Numbered from the stretch's first letter, positions 9,035 to 18,412 are shown. The stretch: DNA of 64,000 bases from CAIZGX01 sp964430305 (GCA_964430305.1 CAYSEX010000001.1:1-64000), one strand, 5' to 3'. Notes: generated by a model not told the origin, from the sequence alone. A program made the numbers and translations.

Positions 9035-9514
9035 TTATTCTGCTTTTTTCCAATTCATTTGAAGATAGAATGTTACATCTGGCGCATTGGCAATAAACTC
9101 GTCTTGTGTAAAGGCTTCAGCAAAATCCACTTCTGATGTGCTAATTAAGTTGCCGCTGGCGGTTTTTACTGTGAACGTGTATATCTCTGCTTGAAAGTCT
9201 AAGTTTAAATCCCACTGGAACATTGCATCCTCAGTAGAGATTACATCAATGCCATTGAAGACAACCTCACCAGCTGCATTTTTGATTTCGACACGAACAC
9301 CTTGAACATTTTCATAAGCTCCTGTTGGCTTAACCCATAATGACTTTAACTCAGCTACATCTTCTCCAACTACGGGGGCTGGCATATCTTGTTGGTTAGT
9401 CAATTCTGTCTCTTCAGCTGTAGGCGCTGCAGAAGGCATGTAAAATTCTTTTTCACAAGAAACTAAAGTGAAAGCGATTGCGAGAGTTGCGAGAGTGTTT
9501 GTGAGAGTTTTCAT
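9035..9514 (-). CDS. Small lipoprotein of unknown function
   Basis: The 159-residue protein has a lipoprotein signal ending in LVSC with the lipidated cysteine at C20, followed by EKE. An acidic, proline-containing linker (about 24-55) leads to a beta-rich domain that resembles a single immunoglobulin-like or fibronectin-like fold by its alternating strands. I do not recognise a family. It is monocistronic: an intrinsic terminator follows directly, and the gene has its own 5' region with GTAACC and CGTCTA elements. It lies 63 bases downstream of the SBBP protein gene on the same strand, which may mean the two act at the same surface, but that is only an inference. Confidence 0.75.
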   Translation of the reverse strand: MKTLTNTLATLAIAFTLVSCEKEFYMPSAAPTAEETELTNQQDMPAPVVGEDVAELKSLWVKPTGAYENVQGVRVEIKNAAGEVVFNGIDVISTEDAMFQWDLNLDFQAEIYTFTVKTASGNLISTSEVDFAEAFTQDEFIANAPDVTFYLQMNWKKAE

Positions 9515-9531
9515 TTTTCTAAGAGGTTATG

Positions 9532-9565
9532 TAGACGTATACCCTACCTCTCAAAAAAAGGTTAC
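9532..9565 (-). promoter_or_regulatory. Possible ECF-like promoter elements of the lipoprotein gene, poor spacing
   Basis: The minus strand reads GTAACC followed by T's, and later CGTCTA, 18 bases before the ATG. These resemble the -35 (AAC) and -10 (CGTC) elements of ECF sigma factor promoters. The distance from AAC to CGT is 23 bases rather than about 16, so the pair may not work together. An imperfect AGAGGT...ACCTCT inverted repeat covers the same stretch. Confidence 0.25.
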
Positions 9566-9577
9566 AATTTTTTAAAA

Positions 9578-12500
9578 TTATTTTTCAATCACCAATTGAG
9601 CGGGCTGCCAATTCTCCTCTCCACTAAATCTTAAAATATATCTGCCATTGGCTAAATGGCCCAAGTTTATTGAGGTTTGGCCACTCCCAAACTGATCTGA
9701 CTCCACTATTCTTCCGGTTAAATCAAATACTTCATATTGGGTTGGGACTTCGAATCCAAAAGAAAACATTACTGTTCCATTTGATGGATTTGGATACATT
9801 TGGAACAAAGCAGCAGCCTCCTCATTAATACCAACACAACATACATAGATGTATTGGGTATCTCTATTGGTACAGCCATTATCATCAACATAATTGTATG
9901 TAATAGCATTCCATCCTAAGGGAGCTAAATTCGGATAAAACTGATTGCCGCTGACGCCAATACCTGTGTAATATCCACCTGCAGGCAATCCTGTTAGTAT
10001 TACTGCGGCATCTCCAGGATAAACGGTATCAGTATCTATGAACAATGCTGTTGGCTCGTAGAGCACAAAGAAATCAAAAATGGCTGAATTATTTGAACAC
10101 CCGTTTGCATCTGTGTAAGTATAATAAACTGAATGCGCTCCACCTCCGGCCAAAGCAGGATCTATTGTTGACCCAACCACACCATCGCCAATAAATGTGC
10201 CTCCAAGTGGCAGTCCAACTATACCCATGGGGTCAGATGATATGCAAAGGCTGTCGGAAGGTATTGCCATTACAACATCTGGCACCTCATTCACCACTAT
10301 ACTTATGGAATTGCTCGTTCCCTCACATCCGTTTTCACCAATTCCAACTACAGAATACGTACCCTCTTCATTCACCACAATTGATTCGCTCAATTCATCA
10401 TTACTCCATGTATATGCCAACCCTCCAGTAGCGGTCAATGTTACAATCTCATTTCCACAAAACTCAGTAGGCCCATCAGCTGATATGGATACATTCGGAG
10501 CTGGTAAAACCAGAAAGTTAAAGTCATCGGAGCGCGTTACACAGCCTTCTGAAGTGCTTCCTAACAAATACACCAACCCAGCAGTTTCAATGCTTAATGT
10601 TGATGTGGTGTCACCTGTTGACCAGAGGAAATGGTCTGCTCCTCCGGCGCAAAGAATGGCGTTTTGCCCCTCACACAAAATGGTATCGCCTTCTACCAAA
10701 TGCACAGTAAGATACGGGTAATTACAATTTTGAATTTTTCCGAAAAACGCTTCTCCTGAGCCATTATTTGTTGGTGTATATCCACCATTAGCAATTCCAT
10801 TCGATTCCGAAGAACCAGCGAAATAAAAATATTGCTGCTCATCTTTATGTAAATCAAAGGCGTTTTCATTCGCATTTCCGCCTAAATAACTACTCCAAAT
10901 TCGATTCCCCGACTCAGTAAATCCTGCCAGCACCACATCCGTAAGACCTGCGTTTGCATTTTGAAAGCCATTGTCACCCAGATTTGTGGAAGATGAAAAA
11001 CCAAGTACAAAAGCAGTTCCAGCATCATCTAACTGAACTGCGTTCAAACCATCGTTTCCGCTCCCTCCGTAATATGATTTCCAATGAATTGTTCCATTCG
11101 GGTCATAAGAAGCAACATATCCATCAAAGCTTCCACCTCCGTTAAATACCTGAAATGCACCAGCTGTTGAAACCCCATTTACTGAAGCCGTTTTCCCCAC
11201 TAAAACAACTTGGTTCACCGATGCTTGAACGCCATAGGCATGATCCTCAGAAGTGCCTCCTATATACGTGGACCATTGCAAAAAACCGCTGCCATCAAGC
11301 TTAACCAGAAAGCCATCATATGTGCCACCTCCATAAGTTGTTTGAGGACCCGACTGTGCAATACCTGCAGCCGAATTAGTTGATCCGCAGAAATAATAGT
11401 TGTAGTCAGGTGTTGCTGTTATCTTTCCTGCAATCTCAGCACCCGTTGAACCCCAGTATGTATTGCGAAGTAGATAGCCTGTCATATCAATCATACCAAC
11501 AAATACATCACTCGCTCCACCACCAAACGCGGATTGAATTGGATCTAGAGTAAGTAAATTCGTTGAACTGGTTTCTCCCAGAAATATAACTTCTCCTTGA
11601 AAACCAAGAGACAAAGACGTTATTTTGTCATCTCCATTCCCCCCGTAATATGAGGACCATTCAATTTGTCCTCCTTCGTTAAACTTGACAATTATTCCAT
11701 CCTTCGGACCACCTCCGTAAACAATTTGTTGGCTGTTTTGAGCCACCCCGGTTAAGCTTGTGGTACTTCCTGAAACATATACGCCGCCATACGTATCAAC
11801 AACTATATCTGTTGCGACCTCATCGCCCAATCCACCAAAATAACTAGACCAAACACGCTGATTTGACGAGTTAAATTTCACCACATAGAAGTCTGTTCCG
11901 CCGTTTATGAGCCCTTGTGCTCCATTGTATGAAATTAATGAGGTGCTTGTGGTTGTTCCCGTCACATAATAATTACCAAAAGCATCTGTATAAATTCCTT
12001 TTGAGTCATCGAGTCCACTTCCTCCATAATATGAGGTCCAAATAATTGTTGGGTCAATAATCACGGGGCCGTTTGTAAATACTTCACTCAAGTCAAACCG
12101 AACCTTGTTCCCTTCAACAATGAAAGAGCCGTTCATACTTCTTCCATTCAAGAAATAAATAGGACGATCATCAACCACGTCTCCCATTTCACCTTGAATA
12201 AGTAGTTTCTCATCTACCAAAGAAACTTTCTCTGCGCCCAAAACATTTAATTGAATTTGATCGGCGGCGGCTTTGTCTTTAGCCAAAAACTCATACTTTA
12301 CTCCTGATTCTTGTATAAAGATTCTCCAATCTACTCCTGGATAAACATCGCGTATGAGTAATGATTTCGATGTGTTTCTTTTCAACCCCATTCTCCAAAC
12401 TGGCGCACATGGTTTTTCGCTTTCAACTTCGGCATTCATATTTGCACACTCAAGTTGCACACTCACTTTCTCCGCAATAAAGCCCTTTTCATTTGCTTTT

Positions 12501-12691
12501 TTGAATTGATAACTAATTTGATTTGAATAGATGAATAAATCAAAATCGGCTGAGCTCAAATAAAAGGAGGGGGATTCTATACCACCATTTTCATTACGTA
12601 TATCGCCCTTATTCTCAATAAAAAACAAATCAGAATTGGCAAAAACCGAACTCGTAATTAAAACAAAAACAAAAGCTAGGAGGTTCTTCAT
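9578..12691 (-). CDS. Large secreted SBBP-repeat protein with T9SS tail
   Basis: The 1037-residue protein has a signal peptide (1-18), then an N-terminal domain that begins FFIENKGDIRNE and is typical of Bacteroidota SBBP proteins (probably the domain catalogued as DUF7948). Seven beta-propeller-like repeats follow (about 215-650), each built around W-S/T-S-Y-x-GG (for example WTSYYGGSG, WSSYFGGLG, WSTYIGGTS); one copy is degenerate (RNTYWGSTG). Cysteine-containing Ig/PKD-like modules cover about 665-945, and a type A sorting tail starts at FQMYPNPSNG. It should be exported by the T9SS and sit on the surface or be released. Function is unknown; adhesion or scaffolding is a guess. Confidence 0.85.
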   Translation of the reverse strand: MKNLLAFVFVLITSSVFANSDLFFIENKGDIRNENGGIESPSFYLSSADFDLFIYSNQISYQFKKANEKGFIAEKVSVQLECANMNAEVESEKPCAPVWRMGLKRNTSKSLLIRDVYPGVDWRIFIQESGVKYEFLAKDKAAADQIQLNVLGAEKVSLVDEKLLIQGEMGDVVDDRPIYFLNGRSMNGSFIVEGNKVRFDLSEVFTNGPVIIDPTIIWTSYYGGSGLDDSKGIYTDAFGNYYVTGTTTSTSLISYNGAQGLINGGTDFYVVKFNSSNQRVWSSYFGGLGDEVATDIVVDTYGGVYVSGSTTSLTGVAQNSQQIVYGGGPKDGIIVKFNEGGQIEWSSYYGGNGDDKITSLSLGFQGEVIFLGETSSTNLLTLDPIQSAFGGGASDVFVGMIDMTGYLLRNTYWGSTGAEIAGKITATPDYNYYFCGSTNSAAGIAQSGPQTTYGGGTYDGFLVKLDGSGFLQWSTYIGGTSEDHAYGVQASVNQVVLVGKTASVNGVSTAGAFQVFNGGGSFDGYVASYDPNGTIHWKSYYGGSGNDGLNAVQLDDAGTAFVLGFSSSTNLGDNGFQNANAGLTDVVLAGFTESGNRIWSSYLGGNANENAFDLHKDEQQYFYFAGSSESNGIANGGYTPTNNGSGEAFFGKIQNCNYPYLTVHLVEGDTILCEGQNAILCAGGADHFLWSTGDTTSTLSIETAGLVYLLGSTSEGCVTRSDDFNFLVLPAPNVSISADGPTEFCGNEIVTLTATGGLAYTWSNDELSESIVVNEEGTYSVVGIGENGCEGTSNSISIVVNEVPDVVMAIPSDSLCISSDPMGIVGLPLGGTFIGDGVVGSTIDPALAGGGAHSVYYTYTDANGCSNNSAIFDFFVLYEPTALFIDTDTVYPGDAAVILTGLPAGGYYTGIGVSGNQFYPNLAPLGWNAITYNYVDDNGCTNRDTQYIYVCCVGINEEAAALFQMYPNPSNGTVMFSFGFEVPTQYEVFDLTGRIVESDQFGSGQTSINLGHLANGRYILRFSGEENWQPAQLVIEK

Positions 12692-12708
12692 AAGTAAGGA
12701 TTGATTTT

Positions 12709-12735
12709 TCTACGTTTGAAAAGTAAAAAGGTTAC
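12709..12735 (-). promoter_or_regulatory. Candidate ECF-sigma promoter of the SBBP gene
   Basis: On the minus strand GTAAC (12735..12731) is followed by CGTAGA (12714..12709) with exactly 16 bases between AAC and CGT, and a T-rich stretch after the first element. This matches the general ECF promoter layout (AAC at -35, CGT at -10), as in sigma-W promoters. The ATG follows 17 bases later. I find no TAnnTTTG element here. Confidence 0.45.
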
Positions 12736-12815
12736 TTGTTGAAATTGAGTCGCTTTCGCGGTCTTTCAAACACTCTTGTGTTAACCAAAAGAAAAATCAA
12801 AAAAATGTTTACTCT

Positions 12816-14138
12816 CTATCTGAAAATAGAAAGTCTTTCGGCATCCAATCGAATCATAATGAAAAGCAAGATGGTAAATGCCATAAGCGAGGACCCACCA
12901 TAACTGAAAAAGGGTAAAGGAATTCCAATAATTGGCGCCAACCCGAGGACCATACCCACATTAATCAATAAGTGCATGAAAAGAATAGCCGCAACGCAGT
13001 ATCCGTATATTCGAGAAAATTGCGACCGTTGCCGCTCTGCAACCGTTACCAGCCTGAATATAAGTGCAAAAAACAATAAGATAACCAAGGTGCTTCCAAT
13101 AAATCCCCATTCTTCTGCTACTGCACTAAAGATAAAATCTGTCCATTGTTCGGGCACGTAGTTATTTTGAGTCATTGGGCCCTCGTGAAATCCCTTGCCA
13201 AAAAACCCACCAGAACCTACAGTAATTTTTGCCATTTCAGAATTATAGGTTGCATCTTCCCTTTCTACGGGCAGCGAGAGCATCACATAAATACGCTCTT
13301 TATGGTGTGGCTCAAGAACGTGGTCTACAACATAATTAATTGAATAGGCCATAACACTTGCTAGAATAGTTGAAGCTACCACAATGGTATTAATCATTCT
13401 TCGAGAACGCGGAACAACAAATTGTTTAACTGCAAAAAGTGCCAATATACCCAGCACAATTAATACAATGATGAACGTCCATACCGAGCTTTGGTAACCA
13501 AAATATGGATAGTTCGTTGTTCCAGACCCTACGACTATGCTGTACGTACCGACGAAGACACTGGCAAAGCCAAATATGAGTACATTACCTGATAGACCCT
13601 CACGATACATAACTAGAATAAATGCAAGAAAAGTGAGAACTGAACCAACGTCGGGTTGAAGTAATATAAGTCCGGCAGGCAAGCCAACAACGGCTAGCGC
13701 GTATGCGCGTATACGCAGATTTTTAAATTGGGAGGAGTTAATTGAAATGTATCGGGCAAGGAAAAGTCCAACTCCAATTTTAGAAAACTCAGAAGGTTGT
13801 ATACCAAAATCTCCAATGCCGAACCATGCCTTAGCTCCATTCACCTCTTTACCAACCACCAAAACAAGCATCAATAGCAAGACGAAAAAAGCGTAAATAA
13901 AAATCGCAAACTTGTTGAACACTTCGGCGTCCAGATACAGAATAACAATAATGAGCATTAAACAAACACCAATCCAGACGGCCTGTTTACCATACTCTTC
14001 GGAAAATGTAAAAGGCGAGGGAAATTCTGGATTGTATGCTGCGCTATAAATAGAAAACCAACCCAATATCACGAGTAGCCCATACAGGGCCACAAGAACC
14101 CAATCAATATTCAACTTTGTGGAGGTGTTAGTTGACAT
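12816..14138 (-). CDS. rodA: Rod-shape peptidoglycan glycosyltransferase RodA
   Basis: The 440-residue SEDS-family membrane protein polymerises lipid II into glycan strands for side-wall growth, paired with PBP2. Around ten membrane segments are visible, with family stretches FGIQPSEFSKIG, LILLQPDVGSVL, an extracytoplasmic stretch with GKGFHEGPMTQNNYVPEQWTDF, and IGIPLPFFSYGGSS near the end. It is longer than E. coli RodA (370 residues), mostly through additional hydrophobic sequence in the middle, which is usual in the Bacteroidota. Its first 11 bases overlap the end of mrdA, so the two partner enzymes are translationally coupled. Confidence 0.94.
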   Translation of the reverse strand: MSTNTSTKLNIDWVLVALYGLLVILGWFSIYSAAYNPEFPSPFTFSEEYGKQAVWIGVCLMLIIVILYLDAEVFNKFAIFIYAFFVLLLMLVLVVGKEVNGAKAWFGIGDFGIQPSEFSKIGVGLFLARYISINSSQFKNLRIRAYALAVVGLPAGLILLQPDVGSVLTFLAFILVMYREGLSGNVLIFGFASVFVGTYSIVVGSGTTNYPYFGYQSSVWTFIIVLIVLGILALFAVKQFVVPRSRRMINTIVVASTILASVMAYSINYVVDHVLEPHHKERIYVMLSLPVEREDATYNSEMAKITVGSGGFFGKGFHEGPMTQNNYVPEQWTDFIFSAVAEEWGFIGSTLVILLFFALIFRLVTVAERQRSQFSRIYGYCVAAILFMHLLINVGMVLGLAPIIGIPLPFFSYGGSSLMAFTILLFIMIRLDAERLSIFR

Positions 14139-15942
14139 AATTCAATATGCGAGCTTCGCGAATTTGCTTTTCTTTTTCTAGGTTCGTGATGGTCCCCTTC
14201 AAATACTTTTCAATCATTAAACTTGCAATTGGCGCTGCCCAAGTACCGCCAAAACCTGCATATTCAACATAGACAGCCAGTGCAATTTTAGGATTATCCT
14301 TTGGAGCAAAGCAAACAAAGACACTGTGATCTTCTTTTGGTTCATTTTGAACTGTTCCTGTTTTACCACAAATAACAATATCAGAAAGCTTAGCACTATT
14401 CGCTGTTCCTCCCGGACCAACTACTTTTTCCATGGCGTTCACCACCGTTTCAAAATAGGATTTGTTTACTCCTACATCAATTTTTTCTAGATACTCTGGG
14501 CGCGCTGTGCCATCTCTTCCAATTTTCTTTACGGTATGAGGCGGATAGTAAAATCCACGATTTGCAACAATGCAGGCCAGATTACACATTTGAACCGGGT
14601 TTATTAAAAGCTCTCCCTCACCAATACTTATGGAGTAAATGGTTGCATAATTCCATCCGCCCCTACCATATCTTTTGTCGTAGTATTCTGGGCCAGGGAC
14701 TTTTCCAATTTTGAGATTTGGTAAATCGCTTCCCATATTTCCCCCAAAACCAAATTTCATAATTTGTTCTTGCCATATTCCAAGTCCTATGGCTGCGTCA
14801 TTATTTCTATTATTCGGATCTCTATTGGCCTCTACAACACGTTGCATGACACCACGGAAATAGGGGTTACATGAATGTACAATTGCCATTTCCAAATCAT
14901 CGGCACTGTGCCCACCATGACACCCAATGAGCGCCCTATTACACGGAATAACTGTTTGTGGCGTAATTGCGCCAATCTGAAGTGCCGCTAAACTCTGTGC
15001 AATTTTGAAAATAGAGCCTGGCCTGTATTGCGCTTGTGTTGCTCTGTTGAACAAAGGTTTGAGCGGGTCAGATGCTAACTGCGCAAAATTGTTACCTCTA
15101 GCCCTACCCACCAATAAGTTCGGGTCGAACGTGGGTGCTGAAACCAACGCAAGAATTTCTCCAGTTGCGGGCTCTATAGCTACAATACATCCACGTTTAT
15201 TTTGCATTAACATCTCGCCGTATTTCTGCAATTCAGCATCTAAGCTGGCAATTAGGTCTTGGCCTTCATGGGCCGCACTATCTAATCTTCCCTCCGCAAC
15301 CGGATGCTCCACGCCCAGATTGTCACGATAAACATAGCGAATACCCCGCTTTCCTCTCAACTCCGCTTCATAGGCCTTCTCAATGCCATTTAAACCAATG
15401 TAGTCGCCCTTTCGGTAATCAGGATTCTTCTCCAAAATTTCTTTTGTTACTTCTCCAACATCGCCCAATACAAGGGCTCCAAGACTTTCAGGATATATAC
15501 GAAGAGTTCTAGCTTGAACAAAAAAACCCGGAAACTTATGTAATTCTTCTGCAAATACCGCGTATTCAGCAGGTAATATTTGCTTTACCACAGGGGAGGG
15601 TTTGTATTTCACATTCGGATACGTTACTGCTTTTTTCAAAGCATCACGTAACTCCTCAATGGGCAAATTTATTATTTGACAAAAGTGATTGGTGTCAAAA
15701 GGTTGGGTCTCTTTCGGCAAAACCATGAGATCATAAACCGTCTGATTCTCAACCAAAACTTTTCCATTTCGATCTAAAATATTTCCTCTAGACGGATATA
15801 TGACAACTTCCCGCTCTGTGAGTCGAGACCCTTTATTCTTCCACTCATCTGTTGCAACCTGCAACATAAACAAGCGAACAATATAAATTAAGCAAACACT
15901 TGCTACAATGAGTAAAAAGGTGTATTGCCTGTTGTTATTCAC
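14128..15942 (-). CDS. mrdA: Penicillin-binding protein 2 (elongasome transpeptidase)
   Basis: The 604-residue class B PBP cross-links peptidoglycan during elongation. One N-terminal membrane anchor (about 9-28) is followed by the pedestal domain with SRGNILDRNGKVL (51-63), then the transpeptidase domain. Active-site motifs are S310-x-x-K313 (PGSIFK), S357-C-N359 and K527-T-G (GKTGTVQ). It lies between mreD (7-base gap) and rodA (11-base overlap) in the rod-shape operon. Confidence 0.95.
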   Translation of the reverse strand: MNNNRQYTFLLIVASVCLIYIVRLFMLQVATDEWKNKGSRLTEREVVIYPSRGNILDRNGKVLVENQTVYDLMVLPKETQPFDTNHFCQIINLPIEELRDALKKAVTYPNVKYKPSPVVKQILPAEYAVFAEELHKFPGFFVQARTLRIYPESLGALVLGDVGEVTKEILEKNPDYRKGDYIGLNGIEKAYEAELRGKRGIRYVYRDNLGVEHPVAEGRLDSAAHEGQDLIASLDAELQKYGEMLMQNKRGCIVAIEPATGEILALVSAPTFDPNLLVGRARGNNFAQLASDPLKPLFNRATQAQYRPGSIFKIAQSLAALQIGAITPQTVIPCNRALIGCHGGHSADDLEMAIVHSCNPYFRGVMQRVVEANRDPNNRNNDAAIGLGIWQEQIMKFGFGGNMGSDLPNLKIGKVPGPEYYDKRYGRGGWNYATIYSISIGEGELLINPVQMCNLACIVANRGFYYPPHTVKKIGRDGTARPEYLEKIDVGVNKSYFETVVNAMEKVVGPGGTANSAKLSDIVICGKTGTVQNEPKEDHSVFVCFAPKDNPKIALAVYVEYAGFGGTWAAPIASLMIEKYLKGTITNLEKEKQIREARILNYVN

Positions 15943-15949
15943 TAAAAAG

Positions 15950-16453
15950 TTACTTGGATTTGTTTGGCGAAATTAAGAGTTGCGCCAAAATCATCAACAA
16001 TAAAGTTGCAAGAGTACTTAACAAAATATGAAGCAGTTGGTAAAGGAAGTTATCCCATCGCAAGAATTCGAAAAAGATGAGCCAAGCGTGGTGCAAAAAG
16101 GTTAAAAATCCTGCATACGTCAAGTACCATGAAATGCCCATTTTGTGCATGGTTGGGCTTTGTAATGAGTCATAACCTTCACGGGGTGACAATAGCTTTT
16201 GCACAATGGGTTGAAAGAAGGCTAGCGTTAAACAAGCTGAAGTATGCAATCCAGGCGGCCCTGTAAACAGGTCCATTAATACCCCGGTGCTCAGTCCCAC
16301 TAATAATAGCAACCACCTTGGTGTTTCAAAAGGAAACATTAAAATCGGAAAAATGTACAAAAGGGGTATAATTAACCCATCGAACAATTGAATTCGGCTA
16401 ATGATCAAGGCTTGTATAAGCACAAAAATAAATATGTTCACGTAGCGCATCAT
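15950..16453 (-). CDS. mreD: Rod-shape determining membrane protein MreD
   Basis: This 167-residue, very hydrophobic protein has about five membrane segments and the conserved feature DLFTGPPGLHTSA, typical of the MreD family. It is an inner-membrane part of the elongasome that works with MreC. The start overlaps the mreC stop by four bases. Identification rests on size, hydrophobicity and its position between mreC and mrdA more than on catalytic motifs, since the family has none. Confidence 0.9.
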   Translation of the reverse strand: MMRYVNIFIFVLIQALIISRIQLFDGLIIPLLYIFPILMFPFETPRWLLLLVGLSTGVLMDLFTGPPGLHTSACLTLAFFQPIVQKLLSPREGYDSLQSPTMHKMGISWYLTYAGFLTFLHHAWLIFFEFLRWDNFLYQLLHILLSTLATLLLMILAQLLISPNKSK

Positions 16454-17295
16454 TCCTCACCTCCGTCCATTTGAATTTGCTGCTGTAAAATTGAGTCTTG
16501 TTCTACTTTGTAGATATTCTTAACCAATTGTACCCATCCTAGTTTTCTGTAGTCTGTTTCAAGTTTCACCTTGACGCGGTGGAAGTTTTCTTCGGGTTTA
16601 TCCTCTAGCGCCTCTACCTTTCCAACCATAATACCCTCTGGGAAGTGACTTGAATATCCTGTAGTAACTACGCTATCACCAATTTGAATATAAACATGCT
16701 TGGGCATCTCCTTGACGTATGCAAATTCAGGGTCTCCTCCCAACCATTCCAAAATACCAAATTCACCACTGTTTTTCATTTTTACAGATCCTTGAAATTT
16801 AGTGTTCAAAACAGGCATAATGACCGAATAGTGCTTACTCACACTACTAACTATTCCTACAATAGCGCCATTAGCTATAACTCCCATTTCCGGCTCAATT
16901 CCTGCCGCCATTCCCCTGTTAACTGTAATGTAATTTCGCTTTCTGCTCACCGTTACGTTCACCACCTTTGCAGGGGTATACTTGAATAAAACCTGCCCCT
17001 TGGCATTTAATTCTTGAAGCGAGGTTGAATCAAGTTGTAAATAATTCTCGGGTAATAAACTTCGAAGCATGGCATTTTCTAAAGCCAATTGATCATTGAT
17101 TTCAGAGAGCCTTAAGTAACTCGTAAAGTTGTCTCGCTTCTCATATATCCAGCCCGCGAAATCAGAACTATGTCGAATAAACTCCTTGCGATGAAAGTTA
17201 TTCTCAGAGAAAAGTGTGACCAAAGCAAATACCTGCAGAATTAAAAACATCAACAACACATAATACCGCTGAAGAAGTGCAAGTAAATTACTCAT
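16450..17295 (-). CDS. mreC: Rod-shape determining protein MreC
   Basis: The 281-residue protein has one N-terminal membrane anchor (about 10-28), a short coiled coil (about 60-80; SEINDQLALENAMLRSLLPE) and the periplasmic beta-domain pair, with NYITVNRGMAAGIEPEMGV and GDSVVTTGYSSHFPEGIMVG typical of MreC. It links the MreB cytoskeleton to PBP2/RodA by activating PBP2. It starts 9 bases after mreB ends and overlaps mreD by four bases. Confidence 0.94.
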   Translation of the reverse strand: MSNLLALLQRYYVLLMFLILQVFALVTLFSENNFHRKEFIRHSSDFAGWIYEKRDNFTSYLRLSEINDQLALENAMLRSLLPENYLQLDSTSLQELNAKGQVLFKYTPAKVVNVTVSRKRNYITVNRGMAAGIEPEMGVIANGAIVGIVSSVSKHYSVIMPVLNTKFQGSVKMKNSGEFGILEWLGGDPEFAYVKEMPKHVYIQIGDSVVTTGYSSHFPEGIMVGKVEALEDKPEENFHRVKVKLETDYRKLGWVQLVKNIYKVEQDSILQQQIQMDGGEE

Positions 17296-17304
17296 GAGAC
17301 TCTA

Positions 17305-18330
17305 TTACTCGCGCATCAAGAATTGGAAACGATTGATGTTTTTCAAGGCAATACCTGTGCCTCTTGCAACCGCACGAAGGGGATCATCTGCAACGTGTAC
17401 CGGAAGTTTTGTTTTACGGTTAATTCGCACATCCAATCCACGCAACAATGCACCACCTCCCGCAAGATAGATACCCGTTTTAAATATATCAGCCGACAAT
17501 TCAGGAGGAGTATTCTCTAAGCAGCTCATGATGGCTTCTTCTATTTTGGAAATTGATTTATTCAATGCGTGCGCAATTTCTTTGTACGAAACCAAAATTT
17601 CTTTTGGCACTCCAGTAACAAGATCTCGACCACGAACACTGTATTCTGCCGGCGGATTTTCTAAATCATCAATAGCAGCACCAACCTCAATTTTAATTTG
17701 TTCTGCTGTGCGTTCTCCGATTAATATGTTGTGGTGTCTTCGCATATAATCCTCGATGTCTTGAGTCAATTCATCACCAGCAACACGTATGTTTTTATCT
17801 GTTACAATTCCACCCAACGCAATGACCGCAATTTCAGAAGTACCTCCTCCGATATCAATGATCATATTTCCCATAGGCTCTTCCACGTCTACACCAATAC
17901 CGATAGCCGCCGCCATTGGTTCATGTATCAGATAAACCTCTTTTGCGCCGGCGTGTTCTGCAGAATCTTTAACCGCACGTTTCTCTACTTCGGTAATACC
18001 TGATGGAATACAAATAACCATTCTCAGTGAAGGCTGAAACAGCTTACTTCCCTTATTGATCATCTTAATCATGCCCTTTATCATGTCCTCAGCAGCATGG
18101 AAATCGGCAATAACCCCATCTTTCAACGGGCGAATGGTTTTAATGTTTTCATGTGTCTTACCATGCATTTGTTGTGCTAATCGCCCAACGGCAACGGTTT
18201 TACTAGTAACTCGGTCACGAGCAATAATTGACGGCTCATCAACTACAACTTTGTCGTTCTGAATAATAATGGTGTTTGCCGTACCTAAATCAATGGCAAT
18301 CTCTTGCGTGAGAAATCCAAATAAGCCCAT
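17305..18330 (-). CDS. mreB: Actin-like rod-shape protein MreB
   Basis: The 341-residue ATP-binding cytoskeletal protein guides lateral wall synthesis. Motifs seen include the first phosphate loop DLGTANTIII (residues 14-23), EPMAAAIGIGVDVEEP, the second phosphate-binding MIIDIGGGTSEIAVI, and LAGGGALLRGLD near the C-terminus. Length matches the family (about 340-347). It is the first gene of the five-gene mreB-mreC-mreD-mrdA-rodA operon; a TATCTTTG -7 element lies 33 bases upstream of the ATG. Confidence 0.97.
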   Translation of the reverse strand: MGLFGFLTQEIAIDLGTANTIIIQNDKVVVDEPSIIARDRVTSKTVAVGRLAQQMHGKTHENIKTIRPLKDGVIADFHAAEDMIKGMIKMINKGSKLFQPSLRMVICIPSGITEVEKRAVKDSAEHAGAKEVYLIHEPMAAAIGIGVDVEEPMGNMIIDIGGGTSEIAVIALGGIVTDKNIRVAGDELTQDIEDYMRRHHNILIGERTAEQIKIEVGAAIDDLENPPAEYSVRGRDLVTGVPKEILVSYKEIAHALNKSISKIEEAIMSCLENTPPELSADIFKTGIYLAGGGALLRGLDVRINRKTKLPVHVADDPLRAVARGTGIALKNINRFQFLMRE

Positions 18331-18363
18331 GTATAAAAATCTTTGAAATTACGTGATAAGCTA

Positions 18364-18371
18364 CAAAGATA
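18364..18371 (-). promoter_or_regulatory. mreB operon -7 element TATCTTTG
   Basis: TATCTTTG on the minus strand matches TAnnTTTG exactly, 33 bases before the mreB ATG. A clear -33 TTG at the right distance is not visible, so the assignment rests on this element and its position in the divergent mreB/sodB interval. Confidence 0.5.
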
Positions 18372-18412
18372 AGTTGGTTCAAGCACATTAAAGAGTTTGT
18401 AACAAAAGTTTT

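Noticed and set aside
10197..10721. 174-residue plus-strand frame within the SBBP gene
   Set aside because: It is a shadow frame opposite a well-supported repeat protein and has no motif.
12740..12800. Hairpin AACAC-AAGA-GTGTT after rodA as a terminator
   Set aside because: The stem is only five pairs and no T-run follows on the minus strand.
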